Shown here: piece by piece, positions 12,873 through 21,347 of the stretch
Position numbering within the stretch: position 1 is the stretch's first letter
Layout: each line of letters opens with the position of its first letter
Source: Pseudomonadota bacterium
GTDB lineage: Bacteria > Pseudomonadota > Gammaproteobacteria > Burkholderiales > Thiobacillaceae
DNA: 43,209 bases
Direction of reading: 5' to 3'
NCBI GenBank assembly: GCA_030690985.1
Contig: JAUYFG010000072.1
Span: 1-43,209 of the forward strand
Made by a program: the position numbers and the translations under genes
The notes under the pieces: model-generated
The model's input: only the letters and a program-made list of their open reading frames with translations
What the model was told of the DNA's origin: nothing
Databases searched by the model: none

Positions 12873-14121
12873 AATACTGGTGGTGGACGACGAACCTGGT
12901 ATCCGCGAGTTGATGCGCGAGATTCTGGAAGAAGAAGGTTATGAAGTACGCATGGCGGAGAACGGCACCCGTGCCCGCGCCGCGCTCGACGACAAGAACC
13001 CGGACCTGATCCTGCTCGACATCTGGATGCCCGATGTGGACGGTGTGACGCTGCTCAAGGAATGGCGCAGCCAGGGGCGACTGACCATGCCGGTGGTGAT
13101 GATGTCCGGCCACGGCACGGTGCATACCGCCGTCGAAGCCACCCGCCTGGGCGCCTTCGACTATCTGGAAAAACCCATTTCCTACAAGCAGTTGCTGGAA
13201 ACCGTGAAGAAGGCCCTGGCCTCGCGCCAGGCCAAGCCCACCACCAGCGGCACCCTGGAGGAACTCGGCAGCGGCGCCAGCGTGAAACGCCTGGCGCAGC
13301 GCCTGGGGCTGGCTGCCGGTGCCGGGCTGCCGGTGCTGCTGGTGGCGGAAACGGGCACCGGCGAGGAAATGGTGGCGCGTTTTCTCACCCCGCCCGATGC
13401 GCCCTTTGTACGGATCGACGAAGCGGCCGAACTGGCCAATCGTCCCGCCGACATCCTGGCGCGCGCCAAGGGCGGCTTGGTGTTCGTGCCGGACCTGGCC
13501 GGCCTCTCGGTGATGCAGCAACGCGGCCTGATCCTGTTGATCGCGCGGCGCGGTGAATTCTCCGTGCGCGTGGTGGTGGTGGGCCGGGAAGACCCCGCGC
13601 GCGCGCTTGCGGAAGGCCGCCTGACGCAGGAGTTGCACGAACTGCTGGCGCATGCCGTGGTGGATCTGCCGCCCCTGCGTGATCGCCGCGATGACATTCC
13701 CGGCCTCGCCGCGCGCGCCCTGGAAACCGCCTGCCTGCGCCTGCGCCAGCCGCCGCTCAAATTCACCGATGCCGCCATGAGCCGTCTGGCGGAACACGAC
13801 TGGCCGGGCAATCTGGCCGAACTGGATGCGTTGGCCGCGCGCCTGGCTCTGGAAGACGGCAGTGGCCCGATCGATCTGGCGGCCACCGACGCGGTGCTCC
13901 CCGCCAAGGCCGGCAAGGAAAAATCCGGCGTCGAACTGATGCTGCATCTGCCCCTGAAAGATGCCCGCGACGCTTTCGAGAAAGCCTATCTGGAAGCCCT
14001 GCTGGGGGAATGCGACTGGGGCATGAGCCGCGCCGCCGACCGTGCCGGCCTGGATCGCACCAACCTGTATCGCAAGGTGAAGCAATTGGGCATCGAGGCG
14101 CCGGGGAAGGACAAAGCGTGA
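12865..14121 (+). CDS. NtrX-like response regulator with degenerate AAA+ domain and Fis-type HTH
   Basis: Receiver domain (VVDDEPGIRELM, LLDIWMPDVDG), C-terminal HTH (AADRAGLDRTNLYRKVKQLGI); central domain lacks an intact Walker A/GAFTGA. Confidence 0.88.
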   Translation: MPEILVVDDEPGIRELMREILEEEGYEVRMAENGTRARAALDDKNPDLILLDIWMPDVDGVTLLKEWRSQGRLTMPVVMMSGHGTVHTAVEATRLGAFDYLEKPISYKQLLETVKKALASRQAKPTTSGTLEELGSGASVKRLAQRLGLAAGAGLPVLLVAETGTGEEMVARFLTPPDAPFVRIDEAAELANRPADILARAKGGLVFVPDLAGLSVMQQRGLILLIARRGEFSVRVVVVGREDPARALAEGRLTQELHELLAHAVVDLPPLRDRRDDIPGLAARALETACLRLRQPPLKFTDAAMSRLAEHDWPGNLAELDALAARLALEDGSGPIDLAATDAVLPAKAGKEKSGVELMLHLPLKDARDAFEKAYLEALLGECDWGMSRAADRAGLDRTNLYRKVKQLGIEAPGKDKA

Positions 14122-14126
14122 GTGAT

Positions 14127-14199
14127 GTAGGTTGGGCAAAGCGAAGCGTGTCCAACATCGCAGCGGTTTGTTGGGCACGCTTCGCTTTGCCCAACCTAC
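14127..14199. repeat. REP doublet, GTAGGTTGGGCAAAGCG family
   Basis: GTAGGTTGGGCAAAGCGAAGCGTG...CACGCTTCGCTTTGCCCAACCTAC. Confidence 0.9.
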
Positions 14200-14221
14200 G
14201 TTTCCAACACATGACGCAACC

Positions 14222-15625
14222 ATGAAAATCATCATCCTCGGCGCCGGCCAGGTCGGCTCCAATCTGGCGGAACACCTGGTTCGGGAAGGCAACGACCTGA
14301 CCGTGGTGGATTTGGACGCGGAAAAGCTCGCGGCCCTGCAAGACCGTTTCGATCTGCGTACCGTGTGCGGCCAGGCTTCGCATCCGGCCATCCTGCGCGC
14401 TGCCGGCGCGGACGACGCCGACATGCTGGTGGCCGTCACCCTCAACGACGAGACCAACATGGTCGCCTGCAAGCTGGCCGGCACGCTGTTCAACATTCCC
14501 ACCAAGATCGCCCGCATTCGCGCGGTCGACTACATGAAGTATCCGCAACTGTTCGCGGCGGAAAACTTCGGCGTCGACCACGTCATCGCGCCGGAACAGG
14601 AAATCACCGACTACCTGCGCAAGTTGATCGACTATCCGGAAGCCTTGCAGGTGGTGGACTTCGCCGGTGGCCGGATTCGCCTGGTGGCGGTCAAGGCGCA
14701 AGGCGGTTTCATGGTGGGGCATGCCCTCAAGCACCTGCGCGAGCACCTGCATCTCATGTTCCGCGAGCATCCCGACCTGAAAGGCCAGATGGATGCGCGC
14801 ATCGCGGCGATCTATCGGCAGGACCGGGCCATCCTGCCGCAGGGCGATACCGTGGTCGAAGAGGGTGACGAGGTGTTCTTCCTGGCCGCCACCGGCAACA
14901 TCCGCGCGGTCATGAAAGAGATTCGCCGCAGTGACCACCATGTACGCCGGGTGATGATCGCCGGCGGCGGCAACATCGGGCGCCGCCTGGCCTCGAATCT
15001 GGAGCCGGATTACCACGTCAAACTGATCGACCACAACAAGAAGAGCACGGCGCTGCTGGCGGAGAAACTGCCGCGCACCCTGGTGCTCACCGGCAATGCC
15101 ACCGACGAAGATCTGCTGCTGCAAGAGAACATCGACGAAACCGATGTGTTCTGTGCGCTCACCAACGACGACGAGGACAACATCATGTCCTGCCTGCTGG
15201 CCAAGCGCCTGGGCGCCAAGAAAGTGATCGCCCTGATCAATCGTTCCACCTACGTCGACCTGTTGCAGGGCGGCGAAATCGACATCGCCCTGTCGCCCGC
15301 CCAGGCCACCATCGGCCCCCTGCTCACCCATATCCGCCGCGGCGACATGGCCGTGGTGCATTCCCTGCGTCGGGGTGCCGCAGAGGCGTTGGAAGCCGTG
15401 GTTCACGGCGATGCCAAGTCATCCAAGCTGGTGGGGCGGCGCATCGAACAGATCGAACTGCCGGAAGGCGTTTCCATCGGCGCCATCCTGCGCGGCGAGG
15501 AAGTCATCATTCCGCACCACGACACCCGGATCGAAACCGAGGATCACCTCATTCTGTTCGTGCCGAACAAGCGCTACATCCCCAAGGTCGAGAAGCTGCT
15601 CCAGGTCGGTTTCGGGTTCTTCTGA
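14222..15625 (+). CDS. trkA: Trk potassium transporter NAD-binding subunit TrkA
   Basis: MKIIILGAGQVGSNLAEHLV; two RCK-N/RCK-C repeats; followed by trkH. Confidence 0.96.
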   Translation: MKIIILGAGQVGSNLAEHLVREGNDLTVVDLDAEKLAALQDRFDLRTVCGQASHPAILRAAGADDADMLVAVTLNDETNMVACKLAGTLFNIPTKIARIRAVDYMKYPQLFAAENFGVDHVIAPEQEITDYLRKLIDYPEALQVVDFAGGRIRLVAVKAQGGFMVGHALKHLREHLHLMFREHPDLKGQMDARIAAIYRQDRAILPQGDTVVEEGDEVFFLAATGNIRAVMKEIRRSDHHVRRVMIAGGGNIGRRLASNLEPDYHVKLIDHNKKSTALLAEKLPRTLVLTGNATDEDLLLQENIDETDVFCALTNDDEDNIMSCLLAKRLGAKKVIALINRSTYVDLLQGGEIDIALSPAQATIGPLLTHIRRGDMAVVHSLRRGAAEALEAVVHGDAKSSKLVGRRIEQIELPEGVSIGAILRGEEVIIPHHDTRIETEDHLILFVPNKRYIPKVEKLLQVGFGFF

Positions 15626-15636
15626 GCGGATTCCCC

Positions 15637-17094
15637 ATGCGCAAGCTCGCCCCCGTCGTCAGCACCCTGGGCCTGATGCTGATGCTGTTCTCCTTCACCA
15701 TGCTGGTGCCCCTGGCCGTGGCCTGGCTCAGCGACGATGGCGCGCTGCTGATCTATGACAAATCCATCGCCATCACCTTCGCCAGCGGCCTGCTGCTGTG
15801 GCTCGCCACCCGCCAGGTGAAGCGCGAACTGGCGGTGCGCGACGGCTATCTGCTGGTGACCCTGGTGTGGGTGGTATTGCCCGCCTTCGCCACCCTGCCG
15901 TTGCTGATCCATCTGCCCAATCTCTCGTTCACCGACGCCTACTTCGAAACCATGTCGGGCCTGACCACCACGGGTGCGACCGTGCTGGTGGGGCTGGACA
16001 ACCTGCCCAAGTCGATCAATCTGTGGCGCCACCTGCTGGTCTGGATGGGCGGCATGGGCATCATCGTCCTGGCGGTGGCGATCTTCCCGCTCCTGGGCGT
16101 CGGCGGCATGCAGTTGTTCAAGGCGGAAACACCCGGCCCGATGAAGGACACCAAGCTGACGCCACGCATCACCGAGACCGCCAAGAATCTGTATCTGGTC
16201 TACGTGGCGATCACGGCGGCCTGTATCGGCGCGCTCATGTGGGCGGGCCTGGACTGGTTCGAGGCCACCTGCCACGCCTTCGCCGCGATGGGCCTGGGCG
16301 GCTTCTCTACCCACGACGCCAGCGTCGGCTATTTCAACTCGCCGCTGGTGGAATACGTGCTGATCATCTTCATGCTCATCGCCGGCATGAACTTCGCCAC
16401 CCACTACCTCGCCTGGCACGGCAAAAGCCTGCGCGTCTATCTCAATGACATCGAGGCCAAGGTGTTTTTGCTGCTGGTGCTGGGCAGTTGCATGGGTATC
16501 GCCTGGTATCTCTGGTTCATGGGGGTCTATGCGGATTTCTGGGTCAGCCTGCGCCATGTCAGCTTCAACCTGGTGTCGATGGCCACCGACTGCGGTTTCG
16601 CCAGCACCGATTTCAACGTCTGGCCCCAGTTCGCCACCTTCTGGATGCTCTACCTGTCCTGCGTTTCGGTAAGTTCCGGCTCCACCGGCGGCGGCATCAA
16701 GATGGTGCGCACCATCGTCACCTTCAATCAGGCTCTGCGGGAAATGTCCAAGCAGATCCATCCCGCCGCCGTGCTGCCGGTGCGCCTGGGTGGGCAGGTG
16801 GTGGAAAACCGCATCGTCTTCGCGGTGCAGACCTTCGTGCTGGTCTACTGCACCTCGGTCCTGTTCCTCACCCTGGTGCTGATGGCCAGCGGCCTTGACC
16901 TGATCTCTTCCATCTCCGGCGTCATCGCCTGCATCAACAACGCCGGCCCCGGCCTCAACGTGGTCGGCCCGGCCGCCAACTACTCGCCTTTGACCGACTT
17001 CCAGACCTGGGTGCTCAGCTTCACCATGCTGCTCGGCCGCCTGGAACTGTTCACCCTGCTGGTGGTGCTGACCCCGGCGTTCTGGCGGAAGTAG
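15637..17094 (+). CDS. trkH: Trk potassium uptake protein TrkH
   Basis: 485 aa polytopic; SGLTTTGATVL, SGSTGGGIKMVR, NNAGPGL filter regions. Confidence 0.95.
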   Translation: MRKLAPVVSTLGLMLMLFSFTMLVPLAVAWLSDDGALLIYDKSIAITFASGLLLWLATRQVKRELAVRDGYLLVTLVWVVLPAFATLPLLIHLPNLSFTDAYFETMSGLTTTGATVLVGLDNLPKSINLWRHLLVWMGGMGIIVLAVAIFPLLGVGGMQLFKAETPGPMKDTKLTPRITETAKNLYLVYVAITAACIGALMWAGLDWFEATCHAFAAMGLGGFSTHDASVGYFNSPLVEYVLIIFMLIAGMNFATHYLAWHGKSLRVYLNDIEAKVFLLLVLGSCMGIAWYLWFMGVYADFWVSLRHVSFNLVSMATDCGFASTDFNVWPQFATFWMLYLSCVSVSSGSTGGGIKMVRTIVTFNQALREMSKQIHPAAVLPVRLGGQVVENRIVFAVQTFVLVYCTSVLFLTLVLMASGLDLISSISGVIACINNAGPGLNVVGPAANYSPLTDFQTWVLSFTMLLGRLELFTLLVVLTPAFWRK

Positions 17095-17147
17095 CGCAGG
17101 CGTCTCGCCTGCGAATTTACAAGACGCAGGCGAGACGCCTGCGCTAC
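17091..17147. repeat. REP doublet, GTAGCGCAGGCGTCTCGCCTGC (copy 1)
   Basis: Perfect GTAGCGCAGGCGTCTCGCCTGCG...CGCAGGCGAGACGCCTGCGCTAC. Confidence 0.93.
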
Positions 17148-17309
17148 ATCCAGCCCACCATTCCATCGGCAAACACCAGCGCCGCGCGCACTGTTCGGCC
17201 GGGATAAAGCTGGTGGGCGGCCGCGCGGTAGCCCTCGATCTGTTCCCGATAAGGCAGGGCGCGGCGGGCGGGGTCGGATTCGTCGAGGCCGCCGGTCTTG
17301 TAGTCCAGG
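17148..17309 (-). pseudogene. Duplicated 3'-terminal fragment of the addA-like gene
   Basis: Encodes VLDYKTGGLDESDPARRALPYREQIEGYRAAAHQLYPGRTVRAALVFADGMVGWM, near-identical to the intact gene C-terminus. Confidence 0.9.
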
Positions 17310-17329
17310 ACCCCGGCGTTCTGGCGGAA

Positions 17330-17386
17330 GTAGCGCAGGCGTCTCGCCTGCGAATTTACAAGACGCAGGCGAGACGCCTGCGCTAC
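17330..17386. repeat. REP doublet, GTAGCGCAGGCG family (copy 2)
   Basis: Identical to 17091-17147. Confidence 0.93.
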
Positions 17387-20300
17387 ATCCAGCCCACCAC
17401 CCCATCGGCAAACACCAGCGCCGCGCGCACCGTCCGGCCGGGATAAAGCTGGTGGGCGGCCGCGCGGTAGCCCTCGATCTGTTCCAGATAGGGCAGGGCG
17501 CGGCGGGCGGGGTCGGCTTCGTCGAGGCCGCCGGTCTTGTAGTCCAGAACCCAGATTTCCTCGCTGAATTCCACCAGGCGGTCGATACGGTAAGTGCCGC
17601 CGTCGCCGTCCAGGAATTCCATTTCGTTGTGGGCGCGCAGGTGGCGAGCCGGGTCGAAGGCGGCGGCGAGTTCCGGGATGGCGAGGATGCGGCGGGCGGC
17701 GAGGGCGACGCGTTCGCCGTCCCGTGGCTCGAGGCCGAGCCGGGCCAGGGCTTTCGCCTCCGCCAGCCCCTCGGTCATCCATTCCAGGCAGGCATGCACG
17801 GCGCTGCCGAAATCGGCTTCCGGGCCGGCGGGAAGGCGGAGTTGGCCGATGGGAGGGAGGTCGGGGAGAGGGGACTTCCAGCCGGCTTCGAGGGCCAGAT
17901 CAGCCGTAGGGTGCGCCGTGCGCACCAGCGACGGTGAATCGGTGCGCGCGGCGCACCCTACAGCGACTACGGGGGGATCCCGCCACCCCATCTCCGGCAA
18001 CTCCGCCATCTCCGTCTGTTCCAGCGCCGTCTTCAGCAAACCCAGCCAGTGCGCGGGCGCTTTGCCGGCTTCCTGCAAACCACTGACGAACAAGGCCTGG
18101 CGCGCGCGGGTCATGGCCACATAGAGCAGGTTCAGGTGTTCCCGCGCGGCCTGTTCGGCTTCGTGAGCGAACAGATCATCGCGGCCGCCGCCGTGCCAGG
18201 CTTTGGGGCCGTAGAGGGAGAAATGCGCGGGGCGCGCCTGGCCCGGCGGCCAGTCCATGATGATGCCGCTGTGTTCATCGCGGCTCTCGCCATCGTCGGC
18301 CTTGATCAGGAACACCACCGGCGCTTCCAGGCCCTTGGCGGCGTGGATGGTGAGCATACGCACGGCATCGCCCTCACTCGCGGGGGGCTCGTCCGGAGCA
18401 TCCTGCCCGGCCTTGTCGCGCAGTTGTTTCAGCTCGTCGAGAAAACGCGGCAGGCTGGGGAAGCGGCCGCCGGAAAGCCCCAGGGAAAGGCCGAGCAGGC
18501 CTTCCAGATTGGCCAATACCCCGGCGCGCAGATGGGGTGCCACGGCGGCGCCATAGCGTTCGAGCACCTCGCCTTCATGAAAGATGCGGTCGAGCAGATC
18601 ATGTACCGGCAGATGCCCGGCGACACCACGCCAGGTGTCAAGCAGACGCGCGGCGCGGGCAACCTGGGGCGGCGCCTCCTTCTCCGCCGCCCAGGCATGC
18701 AGGCGCTGCCACCACGGGTTTCCTCCACTACTCCCGCTGCCACGCGCGAGCAGCTTGAGATCGTCATCGCTCAACCCGAAGACCGGGCACTTCAAGGTTT
18801 GCGCCAGGGCGAGATCGTCGAGCGGAGAACTGAGGACACCAAGCAGAGCCAGCAGATCCATCGCTTCCAGGCTGGCAAGCAGGCCGCCACGGCGGTCGCC
18901 GATGAAGGGGATGGCCGCCGCCTTGAACGCGGCTTCGAACAGGTCGAGATCGCGCCGTTTGCTGTAGAGCAGGGTGATGTCGCCATAAGTCGCGGAGTTG
19001 CCATCGGCCAATACCAGGTGGCCGACGATTTCGCTGATGCGTTGCGCCACCCAGGCGGCTTCCTGTTCCCGTTTGTGTGGCACCCGGGCGGGCGCCTGGG
19101 TGAGGGGGGCGCGGAAGGCGATGGGCGCCTCGGCAATTGCGTTGTCCGCCTCGGCGAGGTGCAGTTCGCAATGGCCGGGCAAAGCGGTCTGGTGCGCGCC
19201 GTGGGCGGCGAACAGGGGGTAATCGGCGCGCCCGGCGAACACCGCGTTGACCCAGGCCACCACGCGTGGCGCGCAGCGGCGGGTTTCGTTGAGGGGAAAG
19301 TGGCGGGCCTGGAAATTCGTTTCCAGCCATTCGGCGGCCACCGCGAACAGGCGTGGTTCGGCGCGGCGGAAACGATAGATGGACTGCTTGGGGTCGCCCA
19401 CCAGGAACACGGTGGGGCGCCCGCCATCGCCGCCATAAGCGGCCAGCCAGGCTTGCAGAATGCGCCATTGCAGGGGGTTGCTGTCCTGGAACTCGTCCAG
19501 CAGCAAGTGCTTCCAGCGTGCATCCAGCCGGGACAGGATGGCGCCGGCTGCTTCTTCGTCGTCGAGCAGACGCGCGGCTTCCAGTTCGCCGTCGCTGAAA
19601 TCGAGGCCGCCGCGTTCATTTTTCAGGCGCTGGTAGCTGTCCAGATAGGCCTGGCCGACCGTCAGAACCAGACGGTTGAGACGCAGGGCGCGTTGCTCGG
19701 CCTGACGGTCGAGCGTTTGCAGTACTTGTTCGGCCAGGCGGTGATGCAGTTCCACATAGGCGCCTGCGTCGCCACCGAGGCGTTTTGTGAGGGCATCGCT
19801 CATCTTGCAGGCGCGAGGGGTGCCGGCCTGGGTGAGCAAGATCGGCGTGATTTCGGCCAGCGATGCCGCCCAGGCCAGTTGCTCCGCCCGCTCGACATCC
19901 GTTTTCAAACCCATGGCGCCGTTGCGGGCCACCAGACCCCGGTACTCGGCCAGGTCGGCAATAAATCGCGCATCCGCCAGCAAGGTTGCCGCCGCATCGT
20001 CTGCCTCACTCACGCCCAGTCGTGCTTCCAGCGCCGTGCAGGCGGCCGCCACCGGGTCGTCGTGGCCCTGTCCCGCTGCCCACCATTCGGCGCGGCGGGC
20101 CAGCAGGGCATTGAGCAGCGCGCGCAGGCTGGACAGGGAGAACGCCGCCGCCAGTTCGCGGAAGGCGCTTTCCTCGGGGCTGCCACGCTTGCGGCCCAGG
20201 GTTTCCGCGAGGGCGAACCAGGCTTCTTCGCGCAGCAGGGCGGCGTCTTCCAGCACCTCGCCGGGCAGTCGCAGCGGCAGGGGCGCGCGCGCGATGAGAT

Positions 20301-20667
20301 GGAAGAACCAGCCGTGGAAGGTGGTGATCATCGGCGGCGTGGCCAGCACTTTTTCCAGCAGGCCGCGCGCCGCCGGCAGGGCGGCGCGCGCCGCCGCGCC
20401 GGAAAGGCCGCGCTGTTCCAGGAAATCCAGCGCCTCGGCGTCGGGCAGCAGGGCCAGATCGGCCAGCCAGGCATCCAGGCGTGCCTGCATCTCCGCCGCC
20501 GCCTTGCGCGTGAAGGTGATCGCCAGCAGTTCAGCGGGAGCAGCACCCGCCAGCAACAGCCGCAGCATGCGCGACACCAGCAGCCAGGTCTTGCCGCTGC
20601 CCGCGCAGGCCTCGACGACGGCGCAATGAGTGGGTTCGAGGGCGGGAAGGAGGGGGTTGGCGGGCAT
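17383..20667 (-). CDS. AddA/RecB-like UvrD-family helicase with C-terminal PD-(D/E)XK nuclease domain
   Basis: CAGSGKTWLLVSRMLRLLL Walker A, LLLDEFQDSNPLQW, VGDPKQSIYRFRRA, LTIHAAKGLEAPVVFL, LLYVAMTRARQALFVSG; C-terminal IDRLVEFSEEIWVLDYKTGG nuclease motif. Confidence 0.93.
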   Translation of the reverse strand: MPANPLLPALEPTHCAVVEACAGSGKTWLLVSRMLRLLLAGAAPAELLAITFTRKAAAEMQARLDAWLADLALLPDAEALDFLEQRGLSGAAARAALPAARGLLEKVLATPPMITTFHGWFFHLIARAPLPLRLPGEVLEDAALLREEAWFALAETLGRKRGSPEESAFRELAAAFSLSSLRALLNALLARRAEWWAAGQGHDDPVAAACTALEARLGVSEADDAAATLLADARFIADLAEYRGLVARNGAMGLKTDVERAEQLAWAASLAEITPILLTQAGTPRACKMSDALTKRLGGDAGAYVELHHRLAEQVLQTLDRQAEQRALRLNRLVLTVGQAYLDSYQRLKNERGGLDFSDGELEAARLLDDEEAAGAILSRLDARWKHLLLDEFQDSNPLQWRILQAWLAAYGGDGGRPTVFLVGDPKQSIYRFRRAEPRLFAVAAEWLETNFQARHFPLNETRRCAPRVVAWVNAVFAGRADYPLFAAHGAHQTALPGHCELHLAEADNAIAEAPIAFRAPLTQAPARVPHKREQEAAWVAQRISEIVGHLVLADGNSATYGDITLLYSKRRDLDLFEAAFKAAAIPFIGDRRGGLLASLEAMDLLALLGVLSSPLDDLALAQTLKCPVFGLSDDDLKLLARGSGSSGGNPWWQRLHAWAAEKEAPPQVARAARLLDTWRGVAGHLPVHDLLDRIFHEGEVLERYGAAVAPHLRAGVLANLEGLLGLSLGLSGGRFPSLPRFLDELKQLRDKAGQDAPDEPPASEGDAVRMLTIHAAKGLEAPVVFLIKADDGESRDEHSGIIMDWPPGQARPAHFSLYGPKAWHGGGRDDLFAHEAEQAAREHLNLLYVAMTRARQALFVSGLQEAGKAPAHWLGLLKTALEQTEMAELPEMGWRDPPVVAVGCAARTDSPSLVRTAHPTADLALEAGWKSPLPDLPPIGQLRLPAGPEADFGSAVHACLEWMTEGLAEAKALARLGLEPRDGERVALAARRILAIPELAAAFDPARHLRAHNEMEFLDGDGGTYRIDRLVEFSEEIWVLDYKTGGLDEADPARRALPYLEQIEGYRAAAHQLYPGRTVRAALVFADGVVGWM
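17906..17961. repeat. Palindromic element, GTAGGGTGCGCCGTGCGCACC family, inside the addA-like ORF
   Basis: GTAGGGTGCGCCGTGCGCACC...GGTGCGCGCGGCGCACCCTAC; same family as 24279-24331. Confidence 0.9.
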
Positions 20668-20697
20668 GGCGGGATTGTATGGCGAGTGGCGAGCCCC

Positions 20698-20772
20698 GTA
20701 GGTTGGGCAAAGCGTAGCGTGCCCAACAAATTGGCGCTGCATGTTGGGCACGCTACGCTTTGCCCAACCTAC
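20698..20772. repeat. REP doublet, GTAGGTTGGGCAAAGCG family
   Basis: GTAGGTTGGGCAAAGCGTAGCGTGCCCAAC...GTTGGGCACGCTACGCTTTGCCCAACCTAC. Confidence 0.93.
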
Positions 20773-20824
20773 GCCTTCTCTCAAGCGAATGGCACAATGG
20801 CGCTTTGCTTGCGCGAGGATAGCC

Positions 20825-21133
20825 ATGAAAGGCCCAAAAACTTACGACGAATATGTGGATCTGGTGCATCAGGGGGTTTACGAGGTCGACGAGATGCGCG
20901 CCGGCATCGACTATGACCCGGAAAACGCGGAGCGCTGGTCGACCATGCTGGACCATCTCGATGGCGTGTTGCGCAAGCTGTACGACGACATGATTTCCGA
21001 CAAGTACGAATTTCCCACCGACAAGGACCTGCCCTACATGCAGTTCGTCAACCGCTGGGGGCGCGAGATTCCCTTCAAGCAGTTGCTGCTGGTGATCAAC
21101 GAAGCCCACAAACACGGGTTGTCGCGTGACTAA
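20825..21133 (+). CDS. Conserved hypothetical protein (102 aa)
   Basis: Compact ORF with ATG; overlaps the next gene; conserved-looking acidic soluble protein. Confidence 0.75.
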   Translation: MKGPKTYDEYVDLVHQGVYEVDEMRAGIDYDPENAERWSTMLDHLDGVLRKLYDDMISDKYEFPTDKDLPYMQFVNRWGREIPFKQLLLVINEAHKHGLSRD

Positions 21134-21347
21134 AATCTTGCTGATCGTCGCCTTCACCATCGGTATCGTGCTCTGGTTCAAGTTCCTGGCCGGCAAACGT
21201 AATGAATTGCCGCGCAAGGACAAGGAAAAATCGCCGGAGGACATGGTGTGCTGCGAGGTGTGCCAGGTGAATCTGCCGCGTTCCGAGGCGCTGCTGAGCC
21301 AGGGCAAGTTCTATTGCTGTGATGAACACCGCCGTCGCGGGGGCTGA
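21126..21347 (+). CDS. PP0621-like small membrane-anchored protein with zinc-binding-like cysteines (GTG start)
   Basis: N-terminal TM helix, MVCCEVCQVNLPRSEALLSQGKFYCCDEHRR; located just upstream of pilS. Confidence 0.75.
   Translation: MTKILLIVAFTIGIVLWFKFLAGKRNELPRKDKEKSPEDMVCCEVCQVNLPRSEALLSQGKFYCCDEHRRRGG

Larger units (their letters stand above)
17070..17547. repeat. 239-bp tandem duplication (17070-17308 and 17309-17547)
   Basis: Last 22 bp of trkH + REP doublet + 3' end of addA-like gene appear twice with a constant 239-bp offset. Confidence 0.95.

Noticed and set aside
15574-17172. 532-aa minus-strand ORF rich in His/Gln/Glu opposite trkH
   Set aside because: Antisense artifact; trkH is clear on the plus strand.
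18049-20916. 955-aa plus-strand ORF antisense to the addA-like gene
   Set aside because: Opposite strand encodes a clear UvrD-family helicase; the plus frame is compositionally a shadow ORF and crosses REP elements.
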